Shown here: piece after piece, positions 38,975-47,354 of the stretch
Numbering within the stretch: the first letter of the stretch is position 1
Layout of the letters: the number at the start of each line of letters is the position of its first letter
Assembly (NCBI GenBank): GCA_900319695.1
Contig: ONPN01000025.1
Span: forward strand, 1 to 48,917
DNA: 48,917 nucleotides
Origin: an uncultured Eubacteriales bacterium
GTDB taxonomy: Bacteria; Bacillota; Clostridia; Oscillospirales; Oscillospiraceae
Reading direction: 5' to 3'
The notes under the pieces: model-generated
Told to the model about the DNA's origin: nothing
The model's database searches: none
What the model saw: the letters and a program-made list of their open reading frames with translations, nothing else
Translations under genes and position numbers: made by a program

Positions 38975-39343
38975 TTAGTTGCTCGACCACTCCCAGCGGT
39001 CGTTGAGCCATCTATAGGTGCCGTTATAGTCAACATAAGGCCCGCTATCATTAAACCACAGTTTATACAGAGGCGTGTCCCCCGCATACGCTGAATAAAA
39101 TATCGTCGTCATCGTCGTTAATCCTGGAGTTTGCCCTGCGCGCTCAAGCGCCTCAATCAGCGCTTCTTCCGAGCTATTAACAGGCGTATAATCCGTACCC
39201 CCAACCGTGAACGTGTTATTCTCCCAGTCGGATTTGTCGAGACCGCCAAACCCGCTTAGCTTCACGCCGAGTTGACCGCTCGTGGCAATCACATCGGCGC
39301 TGGTGAAGCGCACAGCTTCAACCGTCGGCTTTTCCATTTTCAT
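38975..39343 (-). CDS. Small protein with a KPxVExVxFxxADVIATSG leader-like N-terminus
   Basis: A 122-residue protein of unknown function. The first 24 residues (MKMEKPTVEAVRFTSADVIATS) follow a pattern I have seen at the start of many short proteins in gut Clostridia (K/EKPxxExxxFxxxDVIxTSG), while the rest differs from protein to protein. Here the remainder is acidic, Tyr/Trp-rich and soluble (KLWFNDSGPYVDYNGTYRWLNDRWEWSSN at the end). There is no signal peptide. GGAGG precedes the ATG. No modifying enzyme is next to it, so a peptide-precursor role cannot be argued from context. Confidence 0.6.
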   Translation of the reverse strand: MKMEKPTVEAVRFTSADVIATSGQLGVKLSGFGGLDKSDWENNTFTVGGTDYTPVNSSEEALIEALERAGQTPGLTTMTTIFYSAYAGDTPLYKLWFNDSGPYVDYNGTYRWLNDRWEWSSN

Positions 39344-39555
39344 CTCTCGTTTCCTCCTGCATAAACAAAAATACCGCCGATAGAAGTGAAGACGTCTGTG
39401 CCGCCGCGCTCTCTACGGACACCATGTATTGAGAATTGTACTACCCCCCGATTTTGTCAACAACATTTCGGAAACAGTTTCATATCAATAAGGCTTCCAT
39501 AGCCCAGCATGGCGCAGATGCGCTCAGCCTCCGGGTCGGAAAACAGCCCCGGGTA

Positions 39556-39958
39556 GTGCACGGAGCTCCAAAACGGGAGATATGTTACGACAGCATGGTA
39601 CCGCTGCGAAAGCTGCTCAGGCTGCCCCGTCCGGGATAAATGCTGTCTGGCGAAAAATGCTGAACAAGCCAAGGAGCTGCGGCTAAACAAGACACTTCAG
39701 GAATTGAGGAAAGCGTCTCTTGAGAACATTACGACAGAGCCTGGAATCTATCTGCGTCAATGCCGGTCGATCCAGGTGGAAGGAGCCTTTGGGCTGCTCA
39801 AGAACGACTTCGGTTTCCGTCGTTTCCTCACACGGGGGAGAAAGAATATTCGCACTGAACTGTTCTTTCTTGCTCTGGCTTTTGGCCTGAAAAAGCTCTG
39901 GATGAAACGTGACAAAGGGCGATTACGAACGCATTTATCCGAAATTTCGGTCGCATAA
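39556..39958 (+). pseudogene. IS1182-type transposase, C-terminal remnant
   Basis: The open frame NGRYVTTAWYRCESCSGCPVRDKC...SIQVEGAFGLLKNDFGFRRFLTRGRKNIRTELFFLALAFGLKKLW matches the C-terminal part of IS1182-family DDE transposases: Cys cluster, then VEGAFG with the last catalytic Glu, then FRRFLTRG. The N-terminal two-thirds and the first two Asp residues are missing, and a stop codon lies at 39552-39554. The upstream stretch 39344-39555 shows no further similarity. Confidence 0.8.
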
Positions 39959-39989
39959 CGAATAATTGAATCTTATTTCAAACAAAAGA

Positions 39990-40024
39990 AAATCGCCTTG
40001 AATCATAACAATTCAAGGCGATTT
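39990..40024. terminator. Hairpin after the transposase remnant
   Basis: AAATCGCCTTGAAT pairs with ATTCAAGGCGATTT around a 7-nt loop. It lies directly beside the tRNA 3'-end fragment. Confidence 0.75.
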
Positions 40025-40025
40025 A

Positions 40026-40049
40026 TGGCAGCGGGAGAAGGATTCGAAC
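40026..40049 (-). other. tRNA 3'-end fragment, probable attachment-site duplicate
   Basis: On the minus strand GTTCGAATCCTTC, TCCCGCT, G, CCA reads as T-loop, T-stem, acceptor strand, discriminator and CCA of a tRNA. The 5' neighbours do not continue as a tRNA. Tyrosine recombinases often leave such a duplicate, and an integrase remnant lies 175 bp away. The tRNA identity is undetermined. The stretch 40050-40186 is AT-rich with GGGGCGAAAA direct repeats and no gene. Confidence 0.55.
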
Positions 40050-40186
40050 TATGGTCGAAAAGAAAATCATAACAAATTAAAGATTATTCAGGCCATTTAT
40101 TCATATTATTTGTTGATAGATAGAACATTTAAGCAAATCAAAAGTTAGGGCGAAAAATCCGAGTTGGGGCGAAAATGGGGCGAAAA

Positions 40187-40224
40187 ACGGCTTGCCGGTT
40201 TATGATCCGGCAGGCCGCTTTTTT
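40187..40224 (-). terminator. Terminator of the integrase remnant
   Basis: On the minus strand GCGGCCTGCCGG pairs with CCGGCAAGCCGT (one mismatch), followed by TTTT. It starts at the integrase stop codon; the T-rich other side could also serve plus-strand transcripts. Confidence 0.7.
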
Positions 40225-40797
40225 TACAATATGGCGTCAAGGAGCTGCTGCATTTTTCGTGACGATTCGTCCCGCATGCTGTCTGTAACATGACCATATC
40301 TGTCAAGGGTGAATGCTACAGTTGCATGACCGAGGTTTGTACTAATTGTTTTTATATCGTCTCCGGCCTGAATGCTTAATACTGCATAAGTGTGGCGCAG
40401 GTCATGCACACAACTATCAGTAATTCCTATTGTCCCCATAACCTTTTTACAGTGATTGTAAACAGTTTGCGGGCTTAAATTACTCCCGCTCAGGGTAGTA
40501 AAAACAAGGGCTGTTTTCCGTTCTTTATCTGTTTGCCATCCTTGCCATAATTCCCCGGCAGAAAATCGCTGTTCGATTTGCTCCCGCTCTCTCTTCTTCA
40601 AAAGCTCCATTACAAAGGGAGCGGGCTTAACTATGCGGCTCTTTCCGTTCTTGGGGGTATCAAGGGTAAAGCCGCCGTCAGCAAGTTTGCGCTTAACTAC
40701 CGCTCTCTCACGGGGGAGGTGTTGAAGATTGAAAAGCAGCGCGAAAAACATAAGTCTGACCTCTCTCGATGATCTATTCTCCACAGAGGAGGAACGG
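40224..40797 (-). pseudogene. Phage-type tyrosine integrase, 5'-truncated
   Basis: The C-terminal ~175 residues of an integrase: RAVVKRKLADGGFTLDTPKNGKSR, then DSCVHDLRHTYAVLSIQAGDDIKTISTNLGHATVAFTLDRYGHV, with HDLRH, H and Y of the active site. The arm-binding, core-binding and first catalytic (Arg) parts are missing. The frame stays open upstream only by running through the end of the GGDEF-EAL gene in another frame. The similarity therefore stops at about 40760-40797, where the EAL gene also ends abruptly. Confidence 0.85.
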
Positions 40798-43700
40798 TCA
40801 AAGGATGTAGGACAAATTGACGTTGATGACAAATTCGGGATACAGACTGAGAATTTGTTTTGCTGCAAGGATAGACTCCCGGATAATCCATTCACCGAGT
40901 TCCGGGAACAGCGGGTCCGACTCCAGGATCGGAATAAACTGATCCGGTGGCACCATACCAAAACGGTCGTTTTTCCAGCGAAGTAAGGCTTCTGCTCCAA
41001 TCATTTGCTCCGTTTGTGCGTCCACAACCGGCTGATAAAGCAGATAGAAGCCCTCGTACCCGTTCATGATGGAGGCGCGGATCGCATGCAGCTTCTCCAA
41101 TCTCTGGCGGTTTTCTTCGTTCAGGTCGTTGAAGAACTCTACCATATTTCCGTGCTGGCGGAGCTTGGATTCCTCATCGGCGTAATTCAGGCAGGCGTAT
41201 ATGGTCTGGGAATCCACATCAAAGCTGTCTACCCCGATGGCGCCGCAGTGCAGATCGAGCAGCACATTTCTGCCGTCCGCCTGGAAGCTCCCATGGAGAA
41301 AGGTTCGGAACTGATTATAGTTTTCCTTTAGTTCCTCAATCGAAAGGGCACTGCTGATGGTTGCAAACTTTGTCCCGTCGATTCTATAGGTATGTCCCAG
41401 GCTTCCTGTCCTCTCTATGAGCTTTCTGGCATAGAGCTGCAGGACACGGTTGCCAAAGTGATAGCCATACATCTCGTTGATTTCGGAGAATCTGCTGATT
41501 CCGAACAAAGCGACACTGATCCTCGTATTTCGCTTGATATACTTGTTCAGGTCTTCAAAGAATCCGTACTGATTACGCAGTCCGGTCAGTGTATCGACAT
41601 GTCCCTGTATGCCGTGGTTGCGAATATTGCCGACAAAATAGTCGGGTTCGCCGGAGGGATCTCTTATCACGACGCCGCGGCAGGTACACACATCGTATTC
41701 TCCCGTGACGCGCCGCGCCCGATACTGCATATCATGGTCAGCGGCGACCCCGGAGAAAATCTCGTCTATGCCCTTATGATAAGCTGCCCGATCCTCGGGA
41801 TGGATCTGGTTTTCCCAGATGTCTCCCGCGCCATACATGTACTCAGACGGCATACCAAACGTATCCACTGCGTTTTTGGACCAGCGTGAAAAGTCATACT
41901 TCATATCACAGAGGAACACATAATTGCCTTCCGAAACCACCTTGAACGCCCTGTACAACGTGTCCAGCATGATTCGCCTGTCTTCGGGGATGACTCTGTT
42001 CGCCGCCCTCTCCTTCAGAGAATGGCTCTCCTGAATCAGCTTCTGTTCTTTCAGGTGAGTCTTATTCTCATACATTTGGACATCTGCACGGTTGAAGACA
42101 TCCTCCACCGAATGATCCGCAGCAGGCCGGTATTCCGCAAGGCCTGTGGCCACAACCGGTCCCTCGCCGACACGGATATTCTCCTCTATCTTTCTTCTAA
42201 AGCCGGAAAGCAGCATTTGTCGGTTTGTAAAATCCTCCCCTTTGAGAATTACGACGAATTCATCCCCGCCGATACGGAACACGGGACTGTGATGGAAAGT
42301 CCGACAGATCAGCATACAGGACGATTTGATATAGTTATCCCCCGCCTTATGTCCCTCTGTATCATTGATCACCTTCAGCCCGTTGATATCGCAGACAACA
42401 ATGCCGAAGGGCTTACATCCCTCCTGTATCTGCCGCTGGAGTCCGTCCTCCATCTCCTGATAAGCTGTTTTATTCTTCGTATGAGTCAGCTCATCCCGCC
42501 GAGCCATCTCATTTGCCGTAGACAGCGCTGTAAGCTGCTCTTTTTCTCTGCGGACATCCTCATCCCGGTTCTCGACGCAAATGATAAAATGGCTGTGATC
42601 GGTGGAGTACGTTACGGACATGCGCGTATATTGCGCCTTGCCGCCTTCAAGGATCATACGATAATCTTCAGTTAACTGTCGCCTGCCCTCCAACTGGCTA
42701 ATCAGATTATCTTTGTCCAGGAAGAGCCGGATTCTCTCTCTGTCTTCCGAATAAATCAGCCGATCCAGGTTTTTTCTGGAGGCAGCGAAAAAGTCCTCGC
42801 CCTCATCCTGAACATTGAGTTTTCCGGATTTCTTTTTTGTGGATAACTCCGCATACTGTGAGTTTCGGCAATCGATGTAATATATCAGATCATAATGGGC
42901 TGCCAGTCTCTCCGCGATTTGCGTATAGGTGACATTCTTTTTTTGATCCGCTTTCAGGGCGAGCTCCGCCTGTACTTCAGCATCGATATTCTTGATACAG
43001 ACGATGATGTGCCTGCCGTCTCTGGCCATGATCTCCGTATGCCGGATGTGACTGACCTGACCGTTCACCACCAAACGCCACGCCAACGAGAACGATTCAC
43101 CGTTTTTCAGATGGTCGATCATCACATCCTTATAATGCAGCCGGAGAACTTTTTCCTGATCCTCCGGATGTACATATTTACGAATGCTTCTTCTGCTTTC
43201 GGCAAAAAAATCGTTTCCGGTAGCGGGGACATTCAGCTTCTTGTATGCATCGGTAGATGAGATTTCAAAATACTTGCTCGTTTCAATATCAATGTAATAC
43301 AGCGTATCATACTGCTCGGCAAGGCTGGCAGTGATCTGGTCGTAGATCTCCTTCTGCCGCGCGATCTCCTCGTCAAGTTCTCTCTGCCGTGCCTGAGCGT
43401 CAATATCATTGAGTCCGACAATCAGACGCGGTCCTTCCTCTTCCTTCACCATGGCAGCTTTCATCTGGACATAGAAAGGTTGGCCATCCATCATGACCCG
43501 GTACCCCAGCGTAAAGACGCCGCTGCGTTTCACCTCAGCCAATACGTTCTCTTTGGTAAAGGATTTGAGAAAGCGCTCCACATCCTCCGGATAATTGTAT
43601 TCTCGGGCAGCCTCCCGAACTTTTTCAAAAAAGTTCGTTCCGTCCTTCGCTTGCGCAAAGCTCTCTGTATAATTGTCTGTCGCGGAAAACTCACGATAGC

Positions 43701-44235
43701 AATCTGTTTCTGGGTCTACCACATAGACGCAGATAAACTTGCCTGTGAGTGCATGGAGGCGGGCATAGATGACGCGTTCTTCTTTGATTCTTTCCTCCGC
43801 CTGGCGCTTTTTCATCAGCTCGTCGATATCCGATACCGAGATGACGATAAAATTTTCATCACCATCGGCACGGGAAACCCTCATTCTGACATAGAACGTT
43901 CTCCCCTCTTTGATTCTGCGGTATGTCATTTCAAAGAAATTGGAGCGACATAATGCCTGCGTAATAAAATCCCGATCCATGGCTCTCAGGAAAGTCTCCC
44001 TGTCCTCAGGGTGCACGAACATGCCAGCTTCCCTCTTGCAGGCAGCGAAAAAACCCGCGTCACGCCTTGCCTCGTTGAGCACACCGAGCCTATCGTCAGT
44101 GTGGTATTCAATGTAATCACCGGTTTCCAGATTGACGCAGTACAGATCGGTATAACCTCTGGCCAGGGCCTGTGCAATGTGGGCATAGATACTGTTCTTT
44201 CCGTCTTCCGGGAGTTTATTTGTATTCCTGTCCAT
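40798..44235 (-). CDS. Multi-sensor GGDEF protein with truncated EAL domain
   Basis: A 1145-residue cytoplasmic c-di-GMP protein. Four tandem copies of a ~125-residue PAS-like sensor unit lie at about 14-140, 155-292, 297-420 and 436-558, each with the order IYxxIAxxLAxxYDxLYxID, FFxxxRxxxxxYxHPEDxE, and VxIxxIDE. Then come a GGDEF domain with intact GGDEF at 656-660 (diguanylate cyclase), a classical PAS (about 745-860), a second GGDEF-type domain with degenerate RIDGTKF, and the first ~100 residues of an EAL domain (YQPVVDAQTEQMIGAEALLRW). The EAL stops at NVNLSYIL, so the phosphodiesterase active site is missing. The ATG at 44235 has GGAGGG; the longer frame crosses the structured element. 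Confidence 0.85.
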   Translation of the reverse strand: MDRNTNKLPEDGKNSIYAHIAQALARGYTDLYCVNLETGDYIEYHTDDRLGVLNEARRDAGFFAACKREAGMFVHPEDRETFLRAMDRDFITQALCRSNFFEMTYRRIKEGRTFYVRMRVSRADGDENFIVISVSDIDELMKKRQAEERIKEERVIYARLHALTGKFICVYVVDPETDCYREFSATDNYTESFAQAKDGTNFFEKVREAAREYNYPEDVERFLKSFTKENVLAEVKRSGVFTLGYRVMMDGQPFYVQMKAAMVKEEEGPRLIVGLNDIDAQARQRELDEEIARQKEIYDQITASLAEQYDTLYYIDIETSKYFEISSTDAYKKLNVPATGNDFFAESRRSIRKYVHPEDQEKVLRLHYKDVMIDHLKNGESFSLAWRLVVNGQVSHIRHTEIMARDGRHIIVCIKNIDAEVQAELALKADQKKNVTYTQIAERLAAHYDLIYYIDCRNSQYAELSTKKKSGKLNVQDEGEDFFAASRKNLDRLIYSEDRERIRLFLDKDNLISQLEGRRQLTEDYRMILEGGKAQYTRMSVTYSTDHSHFIICVENRDEDVRREKEQLTALSTANEMARRDELTHTKNKTAYQEMEDGLQRQIQEGCKPFGIVVCDINGLKVINDTEGHKAGDNYIKSSCMLICRTFHHSPVFRIGGDEFVVILKGEDFTNRQMLLSGFRRKIEENIRVGEGPVVATGLAEYRPAADHSVEDVFNRADVQMYENKTHLKEQKLIQESHSLKERAANRVIPEDRRIMLDTLYRAFKVVSEGNYVFLCDMKYDFSRWSKNAVDTFGMPSEYMYGAGDIWENQIHPEDRAAYHKGIDEIFSGVAADHDMQYRARRVTGEYDVCTCRGVVIRDPSGEPDYFVGNIRNHGIQGHVDTLTGLRNQYGFFEDLNKYIKRNTRISVALFGISRFSEINEMYGYHFGNRVLQLYARKLIERTGSLGHTYRIDGTKFATISSALSIEELKENYNQFRTFLHGSFQADGRNVLLDLHCGAIGVDSFDVDSQTIYACLNYADEESKLRQHGNMVEFFNDLNEENRQRLEKLHAIRASIMNGYEGFYLLYQPVVDAQTEQMIGAEALLRWKNDRFGMVPPDQFIPILESDPLFPELGEWIIRESILAAKQILSLYPEFVINVNLSYIL

Positions 44236-44266
44236 GTTCGCCCTCCGATTATGATATGAACAATAT

Positions 44267-44373
44267 TGCTCCTCCAATACATTCTTAAATTTGTTGGGGA
44301 GCATTTTTGCCATGTTTCGCGGTTGCCCCGTCAGGGGCGAGCGAAACGGCAATTCAATCATTATTGTTACGCC
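44267..44373 (-). ncRNA. Recurrent structured element, copy 4
   Basis: On the minus strand, an extended -10 (TGGTATGAT, 44375-44383) would start a transcript at GGCGTAAC, as in the loop of copy 1. Core hairpin 2 is TGCC/GGCA (44351-44348 with 44311-44308), a bulged AT, GTTTCGC/GCGAAAC, internal loop TC / AACC, inner stem GCCCC/GGGGC, loop TGAC. The inner stem differs from the other copies (GCCGC/GCGGC) by a compensated pair. Hairpin 3 is TGCTCC/GGAGCA (44303-44298 with 44272-44267), 30 nt before the ribosome binding site of the GGDEF gene. Hairpin 1 is not clear here. Confidence 0.6.
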
Positions 44374-44516
44374 TATCATACCACACCCCGGTACAGCTCG
44401 GGAAGTCCCAAAAGAAAAAAGTGTTTCATTTTTCCGAGTCCTGTGGTAGACTTGTAAGTGAAAAAATGGGTCATATACTATTCCTTGATAAGAAGCTTTC
44501 ATGGATTCCCGGTAAC

Positions 44517-44597
44517 CGCTCAACAATCGCCCGCCCGATGAAAAGGCCGGCGCCGATCATGCGTCGGCCTTTTCATCGGGCGGGCGATTGTTGAGCG
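44517..44597. repeat. 33-bp perfect inverted repeat
   Basis: 44517-44549 (CGCTCAACAATCGCCCG...) is the exact complement of 44565-44597, with a 15-nt loop. It is much longer than a normal terminator and has no T run on either side. On its right, a minus-strand frame (44599-44643) reads LAWVGRMNSIRDRV, like the end of a TnpV-type protein, so it may belong to a mobile-element remnant. Confidence 0.85.
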
Positions 44598-44598
44598 C

Positions 44599-44933
44599 TT
44601 ACACCCGGTCGCGGATGCTGTTCATCCGCCCGACCCAGGCAAGCTGATGACGCCGCGTCGAATCCGCGCGTTATCATCATGCGGTACTTTATAAGCGCGT
44701 ATGAGCGTATTCCGAACAGGCCTAACAAATAAGACAGCAAGTCGAGGATTCGGCCTAAATTCAAAAAAGCTATGATTGCCGCAAAAGCCAGGAGCAATTT
44801 CCTGGCTATATTTTTTCTGTTGATCAGAGTCTCTTCTATGCCAAAGAATATAAGAAACGACAAAAAGGCCCCGCGAGAACCGAAAAAACATTTCAACCAA
44901 AAGAATGAAGGCATATGCTAGGACAGTTACCAC
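44599..44933 (-). pseudogene. Degraded region with membrane-protein and TnpV-like scraps
   Basis: Two minus-strand frames contain hydrophobic stretches (VLAYAFILLVEMFFRFSRGLF; LLLAFAAIIAFLNLGRILDLLSYLL) that look like one small membrane protein broken by a frameshift. A third frame holds LAWVGRMNSIRDRV at 44599-44643. There is no ribosome binding site for any of them. From 44934 to 45077 only the upstream region of the next gene is seen. Confidence 0.35.
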
Positions 44934-45077
44934 GCAAGCGTTCTTTCGGGGGCGTTTTTGTTATTTTCGGGATGGAATTTTTTTCCGAGCTGTGTTATTA
45001 TAAAGGATAAGGTTAAGAGGGATGATTTCGGGGCGCTTTTCCGTAAACCAGGCAGAAAGAAAGGTTGGTGACATAAG

Positions 45078-47291
45078 GTGGCAGATAAGCTGAGAAAGAA
45101 CACGCCCATGCAGCTGCAGGTCAGCCTGCCAAAGAAAATCGTCATAACGGTGTTAATCATGGCTGCACTGATCCTGCTTGTGTTTTATTGCGATATTCCC
45201 AATCCGAATATGATTCTGATCGCGGGACTTGTCCTGTGCTCCGCGCTGTTCGGATATGAAGGCGGGATTGTCGCGGCGGCGATCATGTTCGGCTACACAT
45301 TATTCTTTTTCTCCACGGATCACAGCTTTACGCGCTTTACGCCCCAGAATACGCAGAAGGTCATTGTCTCCATTATTGGCATTGTCGCGGATATGCTGCT
45401 TGTCTGCGATTTGAAAAGAGCGGAGATCCGTCAATTCAAAGCCGGTGATGCTCTGAATGCCGCATTGCAGCGCGAAGCCGCTTCTCTCGATACCATTCAC
45501 GAGATGCTCATGTCGGGCAGATGGGCTATGGACTTTAATAAAGAGGGCGTGATGGTCGGGGTCAAATGGAGCGACGAGTTCCGGAGAATGCTGGGCTACC
45601 ACAGCAGCGAGGACTTTCCGGACGTTCTGGAATCCTGGTCCGACCTGCTGCATCCCGACGACAAAGAACGGGTGCTGAAGGAGTTTCAAGACACCATCTC
45701 CGACTACACCGGTCAGAAGACCTATGACGTGGAATACCGCCTGCTGACGAAGAACAGAGGCTACCGCTGGTACCGGGCTGTGGGCAAGCTCATACGCCGC
45801 CCCGACGGCTCTCCCGTCACCTACGTCGGGATCTTTGTCGACATCACGGAACGAAAGGAGACCGCGCAGAATCTCTTTGCGGCCAGGAGGATGGCGGATA
45901 TCGATTCCCTGACGGGCGTCAAAAACAAGCATGCCTATACGCAATGGGAAGAGATAGTCAATGAGGGAATCAAAGGCGGGACGCAGGAACCGTTTGCAGT
46001 CGTGGTTTGTGATATCAATAATCTGAAATCCGTCAACGATCTGTATGGGCATAAGGCGGGGGACAGCTGTATTCAAAGCTGCAGCTCGAAGCTCTGCAAT
46101 ATCTTCACCAACAGCCCTGTATTCAGGGTCGGCGGGGATGAGTTCATCATTTTCCTGTCCGGTGAAGATTATTACCGGCGCAATGAGCTGATGACACGGG
46201 TCAACGCAATTCCGAAGGACCCCGCGAGGATCAGAATGGGAGAAACCGTGTCCGCCGGTATGGCCGAATATGACAAGGATAAGCACAGGTCTCTTCTGAA
46301 TGTTGTCGAAGAAGCCGACAAAGCCATGTATGCGAGAAAACAATATCTGAAAGAGACCGTACTGAAAACTGATGATAAACCTGAAAGTGAAACAGCTTCA
46401 GATTACATTCCGGTCATCCATGCCCGCAAGGCCGTTCTGATCGCCGACGATGTTGAAATGAACCGCGAGATCCTCGGCGACCTGCTCGAAGAGGATTATG
46501 ACATTTTCTATGCCGCGGACGGCGTCGAGACCCTGCAGGTGCTGCGCGACCACGCAGGAGAGATCGACCTTGTGCTGCTCGATCTGATCATGCCGAACAT
46601 GTCCGGACGGGAGGTGATCGCGGAGATGCAGCTCGATGAAGAATTGGTGTCGGTCCCGGTGATCATCCTGACCACGGATCAGAAGGCGGAGCTTGACTGC
46701 CTGCGCATCGGCGCGATGGACTTCATCCCGAAGCCTTATCCGGATATTGAGATCGTCAAGGCCCGCATCAACAAGTGCATCGAGCTGTCCGAGGACCGTG
46801 ACCTGATCCGCCACACGGAGCGCGACAAGCTCACGGGACTGCTGAACAAGGACTATTTCTTCCGCTACGTCTACCGCCTCGACCATATCTACAAGGACAC
46901 GACGCTGGACGCCGTCGTCTGCGACGTGAACCGTTTTTACGCGATCAATCAGCAATACGGCAGGAAATTCGGCGACCGGGTGCTGAGCGCCATCGGCGTT
47001 GCCATGCGGAAGCTGGCGCGGCTGACCGGCGGCATCGGCTGTCGGCAGGGCAGCGACACCTTCCTGCTGTACTGCCCCCATCAGGAGGATTATGCGTCTT
47101 TGCTGCGGCAATTCAACGCCGACGTAATTGCCGAGGAAGAGACGGCGGACAAGGTCAGCCTGCGCTTCGGCGTCTTTGCAAACGCGAAGCGTGAGCCGGA
47201 TGCGGAAGAGCGCTTCGCCCGCGCATCCGCCGCGGCGGAAAGAATAAAGGACGATCCCGATACGATCTGCGGATACGACGACGAAACCTGA
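45078..47291 (+). CDS. Membrane PAS-GGDEF-REC-(degenerate GGDEF) signalling protein
   Basis: A 737-residue protein. There are three membrane helices (about 20-40, 45-75, 95-110), then PAS (about 145-260, ending VGIFVDITERKE). The GGDEF domain has an intact motif at 352-356, with SLTGVKNKHAY before it. A receiver domain at about 445-570 has the acidic pair ADDVE and the phospho-Asp in VLLDLIMPNMSG, with the conserved Lys in IPKPYP. The second GGDEF-type domain is degenerate (GCRQGSDTF). An internal REC between two GGDEF domains suggests control of cyclase activity by phosphorylation, or dimer switching. The start is GTG at 45078. The next gene, 63 bp downstream, may be its sensor partner. Confidence 0.88.
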   Translation: MADKLRKNTPMQLQVSLPKKIVITVLIMAALILLVFYCDIPNPNMILIAGLVLCSALFGYEGGIVAAAIMFGYTLFFFSTDHSFTRFTPQNTQKVIVSIIGIVADMLLVCDLKRAEIRQFKAGDALNAALQREAASLDTIHEMLMSGRWAMDFNKEGVMVGVKWSDEFRRMLGYHSSEDFPDVLESWSDLLHPDDKERVLKEFQDTISDYTGQKTYDVEYRLLTKNRGYRWYRAVGKLIRRPDGSPVTYVGIFVDITERKETAQNLFAARRMADIDSLTGVKNKHAYTQWEEIVNEGIKGGTQEPFAVVVCDINNLKSVNDLYGHKAGDSCIQSCSSKLCNIFTNSPVFRVGGDEFIIFLSGEDYYRRNELMTRVNAIPKDPARIRMGETVSAGMAEYDKDKHRSLLNVVEEADKAMYARKQYLKETVLKTDDKPESETASDYIPVIHARKAVLIADDVEMNREILGDLLEEDYDIFYAADGVETLQVLRDHAGEIDLVLLDLIMPNMSGREVIAEMQLDEELVSVPVIILTTDQKAELDCLRIGAMDFIPKPYPDIEIVKARINKCIELSEDRDLIRHTERDKLTGLLNKDYFFRYVYRLDHIYKDTTLDAVVCDVNRFYAINQQYGRKFGDRVLSAIGVAMRKLARLTGGIGCRQGSDTFLLYCPHQEDYASLLRQFNADVIAEEETADKVSLRFGVFANAKREPDAEERFARASAAAERIKDDPDTICGYDDET

Positions 47292-47354
47292 GCGGAGCCT
47301 CCGCGGCGCGCATCTGAAACAGGCAGACGAAAATGTGGGAAACGGGGAAGTTTA

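Noticed and set aside
40224-41000. Full-length 258-aa integrase
   Set aside because: The first ~70 residues are an out-of-frame reading of the EAL gene and show no integrase pattern.
44267-44373. c-di-GMP (GEMM) riboswitch before the GGDEF gene
   Set aside because: The fold and conserved bases do not match the GEMM-I consensus; the same core also occurs before unrelated genes.
44573-44914. A 113-aa membrane protein as an intact gene
   Set aside because: There is no ribosome binding site, its end runs into the 33-bp inverted repeat, and the membrane pattern continues in another frame; it is listed as degraded.
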